DNA of 5,194 nt, taken from positions 1 through 5,194 of the forward strand of contig JAAZOO010000061.1 in assembly GCA_012797715.1 (NCBI GenBank). The letters are read 5' to 3'. Shown in pieces: positions 1 to 5,194 of the stretch. The notes under the pieces are model-generated. The model was not told the origin of the DNA. It ran no database searches and saw only the letters and a list, made by a program, of their open reading frames with translations. Position 1 is the stretch's first letter. Every line of letters starts with the position of its first letter. The position numbers and the translations under genes are program-made. This DNA comes from Geobacteraceae bacterium (GTDB lineage: Bacteria; Desulfobacterota; Desulfuromonadia; Geobacterales; Geobacteraceae).

Positions 1-1
1 C

Positions 2-733
2 CAGGTAACCGACGACACCGAGATGTCCCTCTGCATTGCCCGGGCCGTGTCCCTGTCCGGCGCCTGGGATCGTGCCGCCATTGCCGGACAGTTTGTTGCC
101 TGGCTCAAGACGCGTCCCATCGATGTGGGGGACACGTGCCGCCGGGGAATCAGAAACTTCATGCTCACCGGTCAACCGGAGACCCCCGTGAACCAGTGGG
201 ACGGGGGGAACGGCGCGCTGATGCGCATGGTTCCGGTGGCTCTGGCCACGCTGGGAAACGGTGAGCTGCTGGACCGGTGCGCCATTGAGCAGGCTCACCT
301 GACGCACAATCACCCCTTGTCCGACGCGGCCTGCCGCTGCTACGGCCGGATGCTGCACCTGGCTGTGGAGGGGCGCTCCAAGGCGCGCCTGCGGCGGGAG
401 GCGGATAGTCTCGTACACGACTTCCCCGGATTTTCCTTCGAACCATACCGCGGACTGGCGACCGGATACGTGGTGGACACCTTCCAGACGGTGTGCCACT
501 ATTTCTTTCGCGGTCGCGACTTCGAGGAGTGCGTGGTGGCGACGGTGAACCAGGGCGGGGACGCCGATACCACGGGCGCCCTTGCCGGAGGGCTGGCAGG
601 CGCCTTTTACGGTTTCGACCGTCTTCCCGCACGCTGGATCAGGAAGCTGGACCGTACCCTGGCCCGCGAGATTGTCCAACTGGCCGGAAAACTGGTCGAG
701 CTTTCGCCCATGGCAGAAACCTTCCGGGAGTGA
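2..733 (+). CDS. draG: ADP-ribosyl-[dinitrogenase reductase] hydrolase DraG (5' end cut off by window)
   Basis: DraG removes ADP-ribose from the modified arginine of the nitrogenase Fe protein (NifH) and so reactivates nitrogenase; it is a cytoplasmic, dinuclear-metal ADP-ribosylglycohydrolase. The reading frame is open to the left edge, so the true start lies outside. The visible part is 243 residues and begins QVTDDTEM, the family motif whose TDD supplies metal ligands. The motif sits near residue 58-60 in the roughly 290-residue Rhodospirillum enzyme, so about 55 N-terminal residues are missing. Other family marks are GGNGALMR (about residues 68-75), the THNHPLSD segment with H102 and H104, and the C-terminal metal-binding NQGGDADTTGAL (about 183-194). 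The first in-frame ATG (base 23) follows the conserved TDDTE and cannot be the start. The gene converges on draT, with 4 bases between stop codons. A generic ADP-ribosylglycohydrolase is the alternative, but the draT neighbour makes DraG much more likely. Confidence 0.93.
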   Translation, partial: QVTDDTEMSLCIARAVSLSGAWDRAAIAGQFVAWLKTRPIDVGDTCRRGIRNFMLTGQPETPVNQWDGGNGALMRMVPVALATLGNGELLDRCAIEQAHLTHNHPLSDAACRCYGRMLHLAVEGRSKARLRREADSLVHDFPGFSFEPYRGLATGYVVDTFQTVCHYFFRGRDFEECVVATVNQGGDADTTGALAGGLAGAFYGFDRLPARWIRKLDRTLAREIVQLAGKLVELSPMAETFRE

Positions 734-737
734 GTAT

Positions 738-1532
738 TCACAGCGTGCACATCACCCTGCGCACCCGGTATTCTCCCCCGATGACCAGGAATTCCCCTTC
801 ACACTTCATGATGCTCGTGGGAAGCAGGTTCCCGTAAAAAAAGATTTTCGAGGGGGGCGCCAGAATTTCCCACACCGTGTCGCCGAATTCCCAGGCGCGC
901 TCCTCGTCGGCGGTGAAGGAAACCAGGTTGTTGAGACGGACGATCCATTCCCGCTTTCCTGTCTGCTCGAGGGTCTCGTAGTCATGGGCGTCGTTGGTGC
1001 CTCGAAACAGGCGTATAGGGGAATCCGGGGCACAGACCTTCCCCAGTTCGTACTGGCAGTACTCATAGAGAAGGTCGAGCTGGGAATTGATGGCATTGGT
1101 GCGGGCGCTTCCCCGGGTCCTGTCCAGGGCAAAGACCAGGTATTCTTCACCATGGATGGAGGGAATCCGGATTCTGTGGAAGGTGGGAGAGAGTCCCATG
1201 CGGCTCTCCACCCACCCCTTGAGGACCGCCCCCTCCACCGAGTTGGAGTCCATCATCCAGCCGCGCAAAAAGCGGAGGTAGCTGTTCTTGAGGCTCTTAC
1301 GGGCTGTGTGGGTCTGGCTCTGCCAGTGGTGGAGCTGGAACTTCACCGACATGTAGTCGTGGAAGACCAGTGCCCTCTCAAGGGGGGACGGGATACCCGC
1401 AAGCTTCTCAAAGAGGAAGCGGTTTGCCTGTCGCACTCCCTGTATCTCCAACGGCTGCGGGTGCTCGTTGAAGTGCCGGGAAGCGATAACCCACGGCGGG
1501 AGATTGCAGAGATTGAAGCCTTGTCCGGACAT
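738..1532 (-). CDS. draT: NAD+--dinitrogenase-reductase ADP-ribosyltransferase DraT
   Basis: DraT transfers ADP-ribose from NAD+ to a specific arginine of NifH, blocking electron delivery to the MoFe protein; it is the off switch opposed by DraG and is normally controlled by PII proteins in response to ammonium. The 264-residue product is near the usual family length (about 270-280). The N-terminus carries the recognisable stretch CNLPPWVIASRHFNEHP. A plausible R-S-E ADP-ribosyltransferase triad is visible: R177 in LFRGTN, S205 in VSFTAD, and E245-x-E247 in CEGEF followed by LVIGGEYRV. The catalytic assignment is inferred from the general fold. The ATG is preceded by AGAAGG with 9-nt spacing and by an in-frame TGA two codons upstream, so the start is secure. 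The gene follows the minus-strand nif genes and converges on draG. A 198-bp mobile element now lies just upstream (1564-1761), so transcription probably reads through it from the nif genes or starts inside it. No promoter was recognised. Confidence 0.94.
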   Translation of the reverse strand: MSGQGFNLCNLPPWVIASRHFNEHPQPLEIQGVRQANRFLFEKLAGIPSPLERALVFHDYMSVKFQLHHWQSQTHTARKSLKNSYLRFLRGWMMDSNSVEGAVLKGWVESRMGLSPTFHRIRIPSIHGEEYLVFALDRTRGSARTNAINSQLDLLYEYCQYELGKVCAPDSPIRLFRGTNDAHDYETLEQTGKREWIVRLNNLVSFTADEERAWEFGDTVWEILAPPSKIFFYGNLLPTSIMKCEGEFLVIGGEYRVRRVMCTL

Positions 1533-1558
1533 GGATCACCGCCTTCTGGTCATCACGA

Positions 1559-1563
1559 TTCAG
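1559..1563. repeat. Target-site duplication, copy next to draT
   Basis: TTCAG lies immediately outside the left terminal inverted repeat of the 198-bp element and is identical to the pentamer outside the right end. A 5-bp exact match at both predicted boundaries would occur by chance about once in 1000 tries, so together with the terminal repeats it supports transposition. Confidence 0.8.
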
Positions 1564-1761
1564 CCTAAAACCGGCAGTTGGATGTATCCGCAGAGAGCGC
1601 TCCGTCGTATTTCGTTGCTGCTCTTAGCGAAATGGAGCGGCCACAGCCGATACTGTCCGACCCCGAAGGGTGAGTGTATCGGCTGTAGTGAAATGAGCGT
1701 AGAGCAGCACAAAGACGGCAATGGGAGAGAACGAAGGATGCCTCCAACTGCCGAATCTAGG
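1564..1761. mobile_element. 198-bp MITE-like palindromic element, probably IS1380-type ends
   Basis: The ends form a terminal inverted repeat: CCTAAAACCGGCAGTTGGA at 1564-1582 against the reverse complement of 1743-1761, CCTAGATTCGGCAGTTGGA, 16 of 19 identical and perfect over the inner 11 bp. In-register pairing continues inward with ATCC/GGAT (1586-1589 with 1736-1739). Further pairs are CCGTC/GACGG (1602-1606 with 1714-1718), a perfect 9 bp (1616-1624 with 1701-1709) and a perfect 11 bp (1643-1653 with 1676-1686). The exact 5-bp direct repeat TTCAG abuts both ends (1559-1563 and 1762-1766). No plausible transposase gene fits inside, so it would be mobilised in trans. From memory, IS1380-family ISEcp1 has ends starting CCTAGATTC and CCTAAATTC and makes 5-bp duplications, which suggests that family as the parent; this is inference. 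It lies between the stop of the upstream gene and draT and breaks neither. No outward promoter was recognised in it. Confidence 0.85.
1643..1686 (-). other. Central hairpin of the MITE with a cUUCGg tetraloop
   Basis: A perfect 11-bp inverted repeat (ACAGCCGATAC at 1643-1653, GTATCGGCTGT at 1676-1686) encloses a second small stem at 1660-1671. In the minus-strand RNA, which is the direction of nif and draT transcription, this inner stem reads ACCC-UUCG-GGGU: the stable UUCG loop closed by C-G. The plus strand would have a less distinctive CGAA loop. There is no following U-tract, so it is not a canonical intrinsic terminator. It could fold in a nif-draT read-through transcript and slow ribosomes, RNase or polymerase; that role is inference. 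Confidence 0.65.
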
Positions 1762-1766
1762 TTCAG
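1762..1766. repeat. Target-site duplication, copy containing the upstream gene's stop codon
   Basis: TTCAG abuts the right end of the element. Read on the minus strand it is CTGAA, whose TGA (1765-1763) is the stop codon of the 109-residue NifX-family gene. The element therefore inserted at the very end of that gene and left its product intact. Confidence 0.8.
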
Positions 1767-2092
1767 AGCAGCCGCGCCAGTTCCAGCAGCGTCGGCCTGA
1801 TCTCGCCGGAGGCGCAGTAGACTTCGAATCCCAGGCGGGACATCTCTTCCCGGGGCGCCGTGCCTATCTGGGAGCAGACAATGGCGGCGCAGCCATCCAG
1901 GGCTTCGGCAATGGCCCGCAGCACGTGGCCGCGCAGGGGATGCTCCTCATCGTAGCTGCAGTAGCGTTCCACCTTTCTCTCATCGATACAGGAGACATCC
2001 GCCCCGCGTACTTCGAAGATGAGGAAACGTTCCGCATGCCCGAAGTGCTGATTGATTTCCCGTCCGTCTCGTGAAGCAACCGCGAATACCAT
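1763..2092 (-). CDS. NifX/NifB-C-terminal-type FeMo-cofactor-binding protein (109 aa)
   Basis: This is a single-domain protein of the dinitrogenase iron-molybdenum cofactor-binding family (NifX, NafY and the NifB C-terminal domain). The N-terminus MVFAVASRDGREINQHFGHAERFLIFEV has the family pattern of a beta strand, a DGR turn, and NQHFGHAxxF with the conserved H16. The following ERKVERYC segment (C45) resembles the NifB C-terminal domain more than classical NifX. Cysteines are at 35, 45, 68, 73 and 93. The likely role is to bind or carry an FeS or FeMo-cofactor precursor during nitrogenase assembly; the exact partner cannot be read from sequence. GGGAGGA about 5 nt before the ATG is a strong ribosome site and fixes the start. 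It lies 49 nt after the ferredoxin stop, in the nif operon direction. Its TGA falls within the target duplication of the adjacent MITE. I give no symbol because nifX is better assigned to the gene at 2489-2881. Confidence 0.85.
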   Translation of the reverse strand: MVFAVASRDGREINQHFGHAERFLIFEVRGADVSCIDERKVERYCSYDEEHPLRGHVLRAIAEALDGCAAIVCSQIGTAPREEMSRLGFEVYCASGEIRPTLLELARLL

Positions 2093-2109
2093 GGTTTCCT
2101 CCCTGTTGC

Positions 2110-2136
2110 GGGCGGGGGCGCGGCGCGCCCCCGCCC
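2110..2136 (-). other. 12-bp GC hairpin between ferredoxin and NifX-like gene
   Basis: GGGCGGGGGCGC (2110-2121) and GCGCCCCCGCCC (2125-2136) are perfect complements around a 3-nt loop. The hairpin occupies most of the 49-nt junction and ends about 10 nt before the downstream ribosome-binding site. No U-run follows on the minus strand, so it is not a standard terminator. An RNA-stability or processing element, setting different protein levels along one transcript, is possible but unproven. Confidence 0.6.
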
Positions 2137-2141
2137 CGGAA

Positions 2142-2405
2142 TCACCTCATGACCGGCTCGAACGTGAAGCACTTCTTGGCGCAGGTCCTGCCGCACGCCT
2201 GGCAGCCGATGCAGTTTCCCGGGTTGTCGACCTTCATGAACATCTTTGCCGAATCCTCCTCGTCCACCTCCTCGAAGGCGAGGACGTCGTGGGCGCAGAC
2301 CTTGAAGCATCGGCCGCAGCCGATGCAGGTTTCCTCGTCGATGCCGGTGACGAATTGCGGCGTATACTCTGTTCCGTTTCTGCGTGTTCCGGTAATGTAC
2401 CCCAT
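2142..2405 (-). CDS. fdxB: Nif-specific 2[4Fe-4S] ferredoxin (ferredoxin III / FdxB type)
   Basis: This 87-residue soluble electron carrier has two [4Fe-4S] binding motifs: C27-x2-C30-x2-C33-x3-C37 and C65-x2-C68-x2-C71-x3-C75, with an extra C79 four residues later. The N-terminus MGYITGTRRNGTEYTPQFV is typical of the nif-associated ferredoxin III family, as is the acidic spacer between the motifs (about residues 45-52). Neither cluster motif ends in the C-P common in clostridial ferredoxins (C37-A, C75-A). The family sits in nif regulons and is thought to feed low-potential electrons to nitrogenase or to FeS and FeMo-cofactor maturation; which one applies here is unknown. GGAGG 9-10 nt before the ATG supports the start. 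It is flanked on both sides by NifX-family genes in the same orientation, which favours a cofactor-assembly role. The symbol rests on family resemblance. Confidence 0.9.
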   Translation of the reverse strand: MGYITGTRRNGTEYTPQFVTGIDEETCIGCGRCFKVCAHDVLAFEEVDEEDSAKMFMKVDNPGNCIGCQACGRTCAKKCFTFEPVMR

Positions 2406-2442
2406 GGTGCTATTCCTCCGTACTGTCTGTTTTTGTCAAGGA

Positions 2443-2466
2443 GGGGCGCTCCCGTGTGTGCGCCCC
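2443..2466 (-). other. 7-bp GC hairpin between nifX and the ferredoxin gene
   Basis: GGGGCGC (2443-2449) pairs perfectly with GCGCCCC (2460-2466) across a 10-nt loop. It lies in the 83-nt junction between the nifX stop and the ferredoxin start. On the minus strand it is followed by TCCTTGACAAAAAC rather than a U-tract, so intrinsic termination is not indicated. It may modulate transcript stability. Confidence 0.45.
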
Positions 2467-2488
2467 GGGCAGGCACGCGGGTCTTCCC

Positions 2489-2881
2489 TTACGCATCCTG
2501 TTCCGTGAATGATCCGCAAGCCCCGCTGTTCATGGCCTTCCGAAGCCAGGGCGGAGGATTCCCCCGCAGCACCTCCTGCAGTTTGCCGACCACCTCGGAG
2601 ATCGCCGTCTCCGACGAGGTTTTCATGGGATGGATTCTGCGCGCCACCAGTTTTGCCGCCGCCGGTCCGCCGATCTGCATCGTGTAGACGATGGCGCAGC
2701 CGCTGATGGCGTTTGCCCGGGCGGTGACGCGATCCTCTTCGTCCCCTGCCGGGGTGACGGCGCTGACCGTGGTGACCGGTTGCGCCGTGTCGGGGCCGAT
2801 CTCCCAGATGTGGAAGCTCTGGCACTGGGCGAAGTGCTGGTCAATCCTTTCGCCGGTGCTGCTCGTAAAGGCTACTTTCAT
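2489..2881 (-). CDS. nifX: Nitrogenase cofactor carrier protein NifX
   Basis: NifX is a small cytoplasmic protein that binds NifB-co and the FeMo-cofactor precursor and exchanges them with NifEN during cofactor synthesis. The 130-residue product begins MKVAFTSSTGERIDQHFAQCQSFHIWEIGPD, the typical family start, with the conserved histidine H16 in DQHF. The C-terminal part has the NifX-type signature RRIHPMK followed by LQEVLRGNPPPWLRK. The frame stays open further upstream to an ATG at 2962, but the ATG at 2881 is chosen because it has AGGAG about 10 nt upstream and matches the family N-terminus; the extra 27 residues would not resemble any NifX. It lies 108 nt downstream of nifEN on the same strand, which fits co-transcription and its known partner. 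A short Cys-containing tail (about residues 119-130) follows the conserved part. Confidence 0.93.
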   Translation of the reverse strand: MKVAFTSSTGERIDQHFAQCQSFHIWEIGPDTAQPVTTVSAVTPAGDEEDRVTARANAISGCAIVYTMQIGGPAAAKLVARRIHPMKTSSETAISEVVGKLQEVLRGNPPPWLRKAMNSGACGSFTEQDA

Positions 2882-2942
2882 GGTGTCGATTCTCCTTTCG
2901 GAAGGATATGGGAGGTGAAGCGTATGTGCCGGGCAGCATCGG

Positions 2943-2982
2943 CCGGGGTCCACCCCGGACAACGCCCCTTGGAATCCAGGGG
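2943..2982 (-). other. Two tandem hairpins between nifEN and nifX
   Basis: CCGGGGT (2943-2949) and ACCCCGG (2952-2958) form a perfect 7-bp palindrome around 2 bases. Next to it, CCCCT (2965-2969) pairs with AGGGG (2978-2982) around an 8-nt loop. Both lie in the 108-nt junction downstream of the nifEN stop. No U-run follows either on the minus strand. They may protect or process the 3' end of the nifEN message, but that is inference. Confidence 0.5.
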
Positions 2983-2989
2983 TGGCGCC

Positions 2990-5194
2990 TCAGTTGTGCG
3001 CCAGTTTCTGCGCTTCTTTGGCGGCAGCCTGGAACAGGTTGGCTGTCTCGAATACCAGGTTCATGGTGCCCCGGTATCCGGCCCACATCTTCTGGTGGGC
3101 GCCGAGTCGGTCAAAGACCGGCAGACCCGCCCGCAGGTGGGCGCCGATGCCGAGCTTGGCGGCTGCCTGCCTGCCGTTGGAGTTGGCAACCAGCAGGTCG
3201 GCACCTGCGGCCGCGCTTTCCAGGTCTTCCAGGTCGCCGACAAAGACATTCCCGCACGGCAGGCGGTCCAGGCCGCGGGTGCGGGTGGCCGAAAGTGCGG
3301 CCTGGATTTCGCACCCCATCCCGTGGAGGAAGGGGGCAAGGGTTTTCAGGGAGTCCGCTTCCAGTGCCAGCGCCACTTTCTTGCCGCCGAACTGGTAGTG
3401 GCTGTCCGCCATGGCGTCCATGAGCCTCTTCCGCTGGCGGCGCAGTTTCTCCGGAACGGGCCTGCCGCTGATGACGGAGAGGGCCGCCGTGAGCCGGTCC
3501 GTTTCTGCCAGGCCGGTTGCCGAAGTGAAACCGTAGGCCGGGATACCGAAGCGCTCCCCCAGGATGCCGCCGGCTCTGGCCAGGGAGTCGCCCACATAGA
3601 TGGCGGCGCAGCTGCGCCCGACACGGCGGATGTCGTTCAGGGAGATTCCGCCGGTGGAAAGGGACGAAACCTCCGTGTCCATGTGGCCGTCCAGGGCGGT
3701 GGAGATGTCGGGAACGGCCAGGCAGGAGAGACCGAAGGACTCGATGATCTCCTTGATCTCCTCAATGTCCGCGGGGGTGAGGTGGCAGCCGGGGAGGAGG
3801 ACCACCTGGCCGGGTATGGTTTCTCCACCTTCCGGAAGTGCCGTCAGGATCGATTCCACCGCAGCCGCGTACCCTTCCTGGAGCGAGCCGCAATAGTCGG
3901 GTGTCGAAGCCCACACTACCGGTACCGCTGCATGCTCGGGGTGTTCTTCGCGGAACTGGTGGATGGCGCTCCGCACGTCGTCCCCCATGGTTTCGGTGAG
4001 GCCGGAGGTCATCACCCCCACTATTCCGGGGCTGAACTTTTCCATGACTCTTCCAATCCCCTTCTTCAGGTTCTCCCAGCCGCCGAAGATGGCGGTGTCT
4101 TCGCTCATGGCCGTGGAGTTGAGGGCGATGGATTCCTTGAAGTGCCGCGACAGCTGCAGGCGGATGAAGGTGGAGCACCCCTGGGCACCATGGAGGAGCG
4201 CCAGCATGCGGTCGATGCCCAAAAAGGCCAGGGTCGCGCCCAGCGCGGGAGAATTCTTCTGGGGATTCACGGCCGCCGGTTTCGTCGGCACCTTGACCCG
4301 CGATGCGGACAGATCTTCGCTGAAGAACCTTTCCGCATGGCACGTCGACCAGGCCGCGTCAGCCGCCAGCTCCTCCTCCGACTTCTCCCAGGGCGCCCGG
4401 GCAGTGAGGGCCGGCCAGATGGGGTTGTTCACCGTCAGGTCAAGCTGCTGGGCAAACGTTACCATCCCCTCGTACCCCGCGTAGGGGTGGGAGCGGCCGT
4501 GATTGATGTCCAGGAACGGCGTCCTGGTCTTCAGGGCCAGGAACTTGGTCTTGCCTCCCGCCACGATCAGGTCCGGCATCTTTTCCTTCATGATCCCCAA
4601 AAGGCCCGCGGTGGAGGTGTCCTCGATGATTTTTGCATCCTGATGCATGAGGGCCTTCATGCGGTGAAAATCTTCCAGGGTGGAATTCTGGGTTCCGGCT
4701 GCCAGAACCTCCACCCCCAGTTCCCGCAGGGCATTGACCATGGACCAGGTCTTGACTCCGCCGGTGAAGAGCACCGCGCGCTTTCCCTCCAGCCGTTTCC
4801 GGAAAGGGGCGATCCTCTCCCGGCACTTCGCCTCTTCTTCCTCTATCACTGCTTCCACCCGGTCCTGCATGACCCGTTTCTCCAGGCCGTTGACCGTATT
4901 GTCCAGTTCCCGGGCGATGTCCCGCAGCGCTTTGGCCGTGTCGGTCATGCCGTAGAACGATTCCTCCAGGTAGGGTATGCCGTGGTTCTTCTGCATCTTC
5001 CGTGCAAGGTTGGTGAGGGACTTGGAGCAGATGATCACGTTCACCTTTGCCCGGTGCGCATGGCGCAGCTCCTGGAAGCGGGAGTCGCCGCTGATGCAGG
5101 AGAGGATCTGGATTCCCAGCCGGTCGAACAGCGGCTGCATGCCCCACAGGTCGCCGGCGATGTTGTACTCGCCGATGAGGTTGATGGGGTAGTC
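2990..5194 (-). CDS. nifEN: NifEN: fused NifE-NifN FeMo-cofactor assembly scaffold (5' end cut off by window)
   Basis: NifE and NifN normally form a separate-chain heterotetramer, homologous to NifDK, on which the NifB-derived 8Fe core gains molybdenum and homocitrate. Here one open frame of 734 visible residues carries both. The NifE part (about 1-269) starts at DYPINLIGEYNIAGDLWG, so the NifE N-terminus with the Cys ligands of the permanent cluster lies outside the window. It includes VNVIICSK (C56), matching the region of the NifD cofactor cysteine, then LFTGGVKTWS, TPFLDIN and PYAGYEGM, where the position of the NifD cofactor histidine is alanine. NifE-like sequence ends at APW (267-269). 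A linker of about 39 residues follows, then NifN from about residue 309 (VNPQKNSPALG). NifN marks are HGAQGC with C340, the expected NifN cluster ligand; GLTETMGDDV (398-407); the LPGCHLTPADIEEI region; and the C-terminal GYRGTMNLVFETANLF. No stop or frameshift interrupts the fusion. It appears to head the minus-strand set with nifX next. Confidence 0.95.
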   Translation of the reverse strand, partial: DYPINLIGEYNIAGDLWGMQPLFDRLGIQILSCISGDSRFQELRHAHRAKVNVIICSKSLTNLARKMQKNHGIPYLEESFYGMTDTAKALRDIARELDNTVNGLEKRVMQDRVEAVIEEEEAKCRERIAPFRKRLEGKRAVLFTGGVKTWSMVNALRELGVEVLAAGTQNSTLEDFHRMKALMHQDAKIIEDTSTAGLLGIMKEKMPDLIVAGGKTKFLALKTRTPFLDINHGRSHPYAGYEGMVTFAQQLDLTVNNPIWPALTARAPWEKSEEELAADAAWSTCHAERFFSEDLSASRVKVPTKPAAVNPQKNSPALGATLAFLGIDRMLALLHGAQGCSTFIRLQLSRHFKESIALNSTAMSEDTAIFGGWENLKKGIGRVMEKFSPGIVGVMTSGLTETMGDDVRSAIHQFREEHPEHAAVPVVWASTPDYCGSLQEGYAAAVESILTALPEGGETIPGQVVLLPGCHLTPADIEEIKEIIESFGLSCLAVPDISTALDGHMDTEVSSLSTGGISLNDIRRVGRSCAAIYVGDSLARAGGILGERFGIPAYGFTSATGLAETDRLTAALSVISGRPVPEKLRRQRKRLMDAMADSHYQFGGKKVALALEADSLKTLAPFLHGMGCEIQAALSATRTRGLDRLPCGNVFVGDLEDLESAAAGADLLVANSNGRQAAAKLGIGAHLRAGLPVFDRLGAHQKMWAGYRGTMNLVFETANLFQAAAKEAQKLAHN

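Noticed and set aside
582..1568. Long plus-strand open frame of 328 codons across draT
   Set aside because: It lies antisense to draT, which has a secure start and full family motifs. Its translation is low-complexity GC-rich antisense sequence with no recognisable domain.
1643..1686. Rho-independent terminator between the NifX-like gene and draT
   Set aside because: The stem is strong but no U-run follows on either strand, and the structure is part of a larger element with terminal repeats.
1565..1747. 60-codon minus-strand frame filling the MITE
   Set aside because: It is bounded by the element's repeats, has no convincing ribosome-binding site and no transposase motif, and fits a chance frame in a palindromic sequence.
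2411..2439. TTGACA at 2439-2434 (minus strand) as a -35 box for the ferredoxin gene
   Set aside because: At 16-17 bp spacing the -10 region matches the consensus at no more than three of six positions and overlaps the ribosome-binding site, so this is not a credible promoter.
2052..2687. Plus-strand open frame of 211 codons across the ferredoxin and nifX
   Set aside because: It is antisense to two well-supported genes and their junctions, and its translation shows no family motif.
2882..2962. N-terminal extension of nifX to the ATG at 2962
   Set aside because: The extra 27 residues do not resemble NifX and cover the intergenic hairpins, whereas the ATG at 2881 has a good ribosome site and the expected N-terminus.
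2882..2989. Sigma-54 (-24/-12) promoter upstream of nifX
   Set aside because: A GG-N10-GC spacing can be found but without TGGCAC or TTGC character, and it falls within the hairpin. nifX is better explained by read-through from nifEN.

Overview
This window holds part of a molybdenum-nitrogenase (nif) accessory cluster plus the pair of enzymes that switch nitrogenase off and on after translation. The DNA is GC-rich. The gene set (a fused nifE-nifN, a nifX, a nif-type two-cluster ferredoxin, a second small NifX/NifB-C-type protein, draT and draG) most resembles diazotrophic Geobacter-type Desulfuromonadota. That assignment is inference from gene content and recalled family features, not from a search.

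Layout. On the minus strand, in transcription order from the right edge: a nifEN fusion, truncated by the window edge (5194-2990), nifX (2881-2489), a nif-specific ferredoxin III (2405-2142), a 109-residue cofactor-carrier-like protein (2092-1763), and draT (1532-738). On the plus strand, a 5'-truncated draG (2-733) runs towards draT, and the two stop codons are only 4 bases apart. Nothing longer than about 230 bases is non-coding. Three of the four minus-strand gene junctions carry GC-rich hairpins and no U-tract. The fourth, between the carrier-like gene and draT, holds a mobile element.

The most notable structure is at 1564-1761: a 198-bp non-coding palindromic element with 19-bp imperfect terminal inverted repeats (16/19), several nested inverted repeats, a central cUUCGg hairpin, and an exact 5-bp direct repeat (TTCAG) abutting both ends. 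This is the anatomy of a MITE. Its ends begin CCTA and resemble, from memory, those of IS1380-family elements such as ISEcp1. One copy of the target duplication contains the TGA stop of the upstream gene. Removing the element and one TTCAG leaves that stop 27 nt from the draT start codon. The insertion therefore appears to have split a nif-draT operon without breaking either reading frame.

How the genes work together. NifEN is the scaffold on which the NifB-derived FeS precursor matures into FeMo-cofactor. NifX and probably the second small protein carry cofactor precursors, and the ferredoxin probably supplies electrons for cofactor assembly or nitrogenase. DraT ADP-ribosylates the NifH Fe protein (on an arginine) to inactivate it in response to ammonium or energy limitation, and DraG removes the modification. 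Assembly and reversible shut-off are thus encoded side by side.
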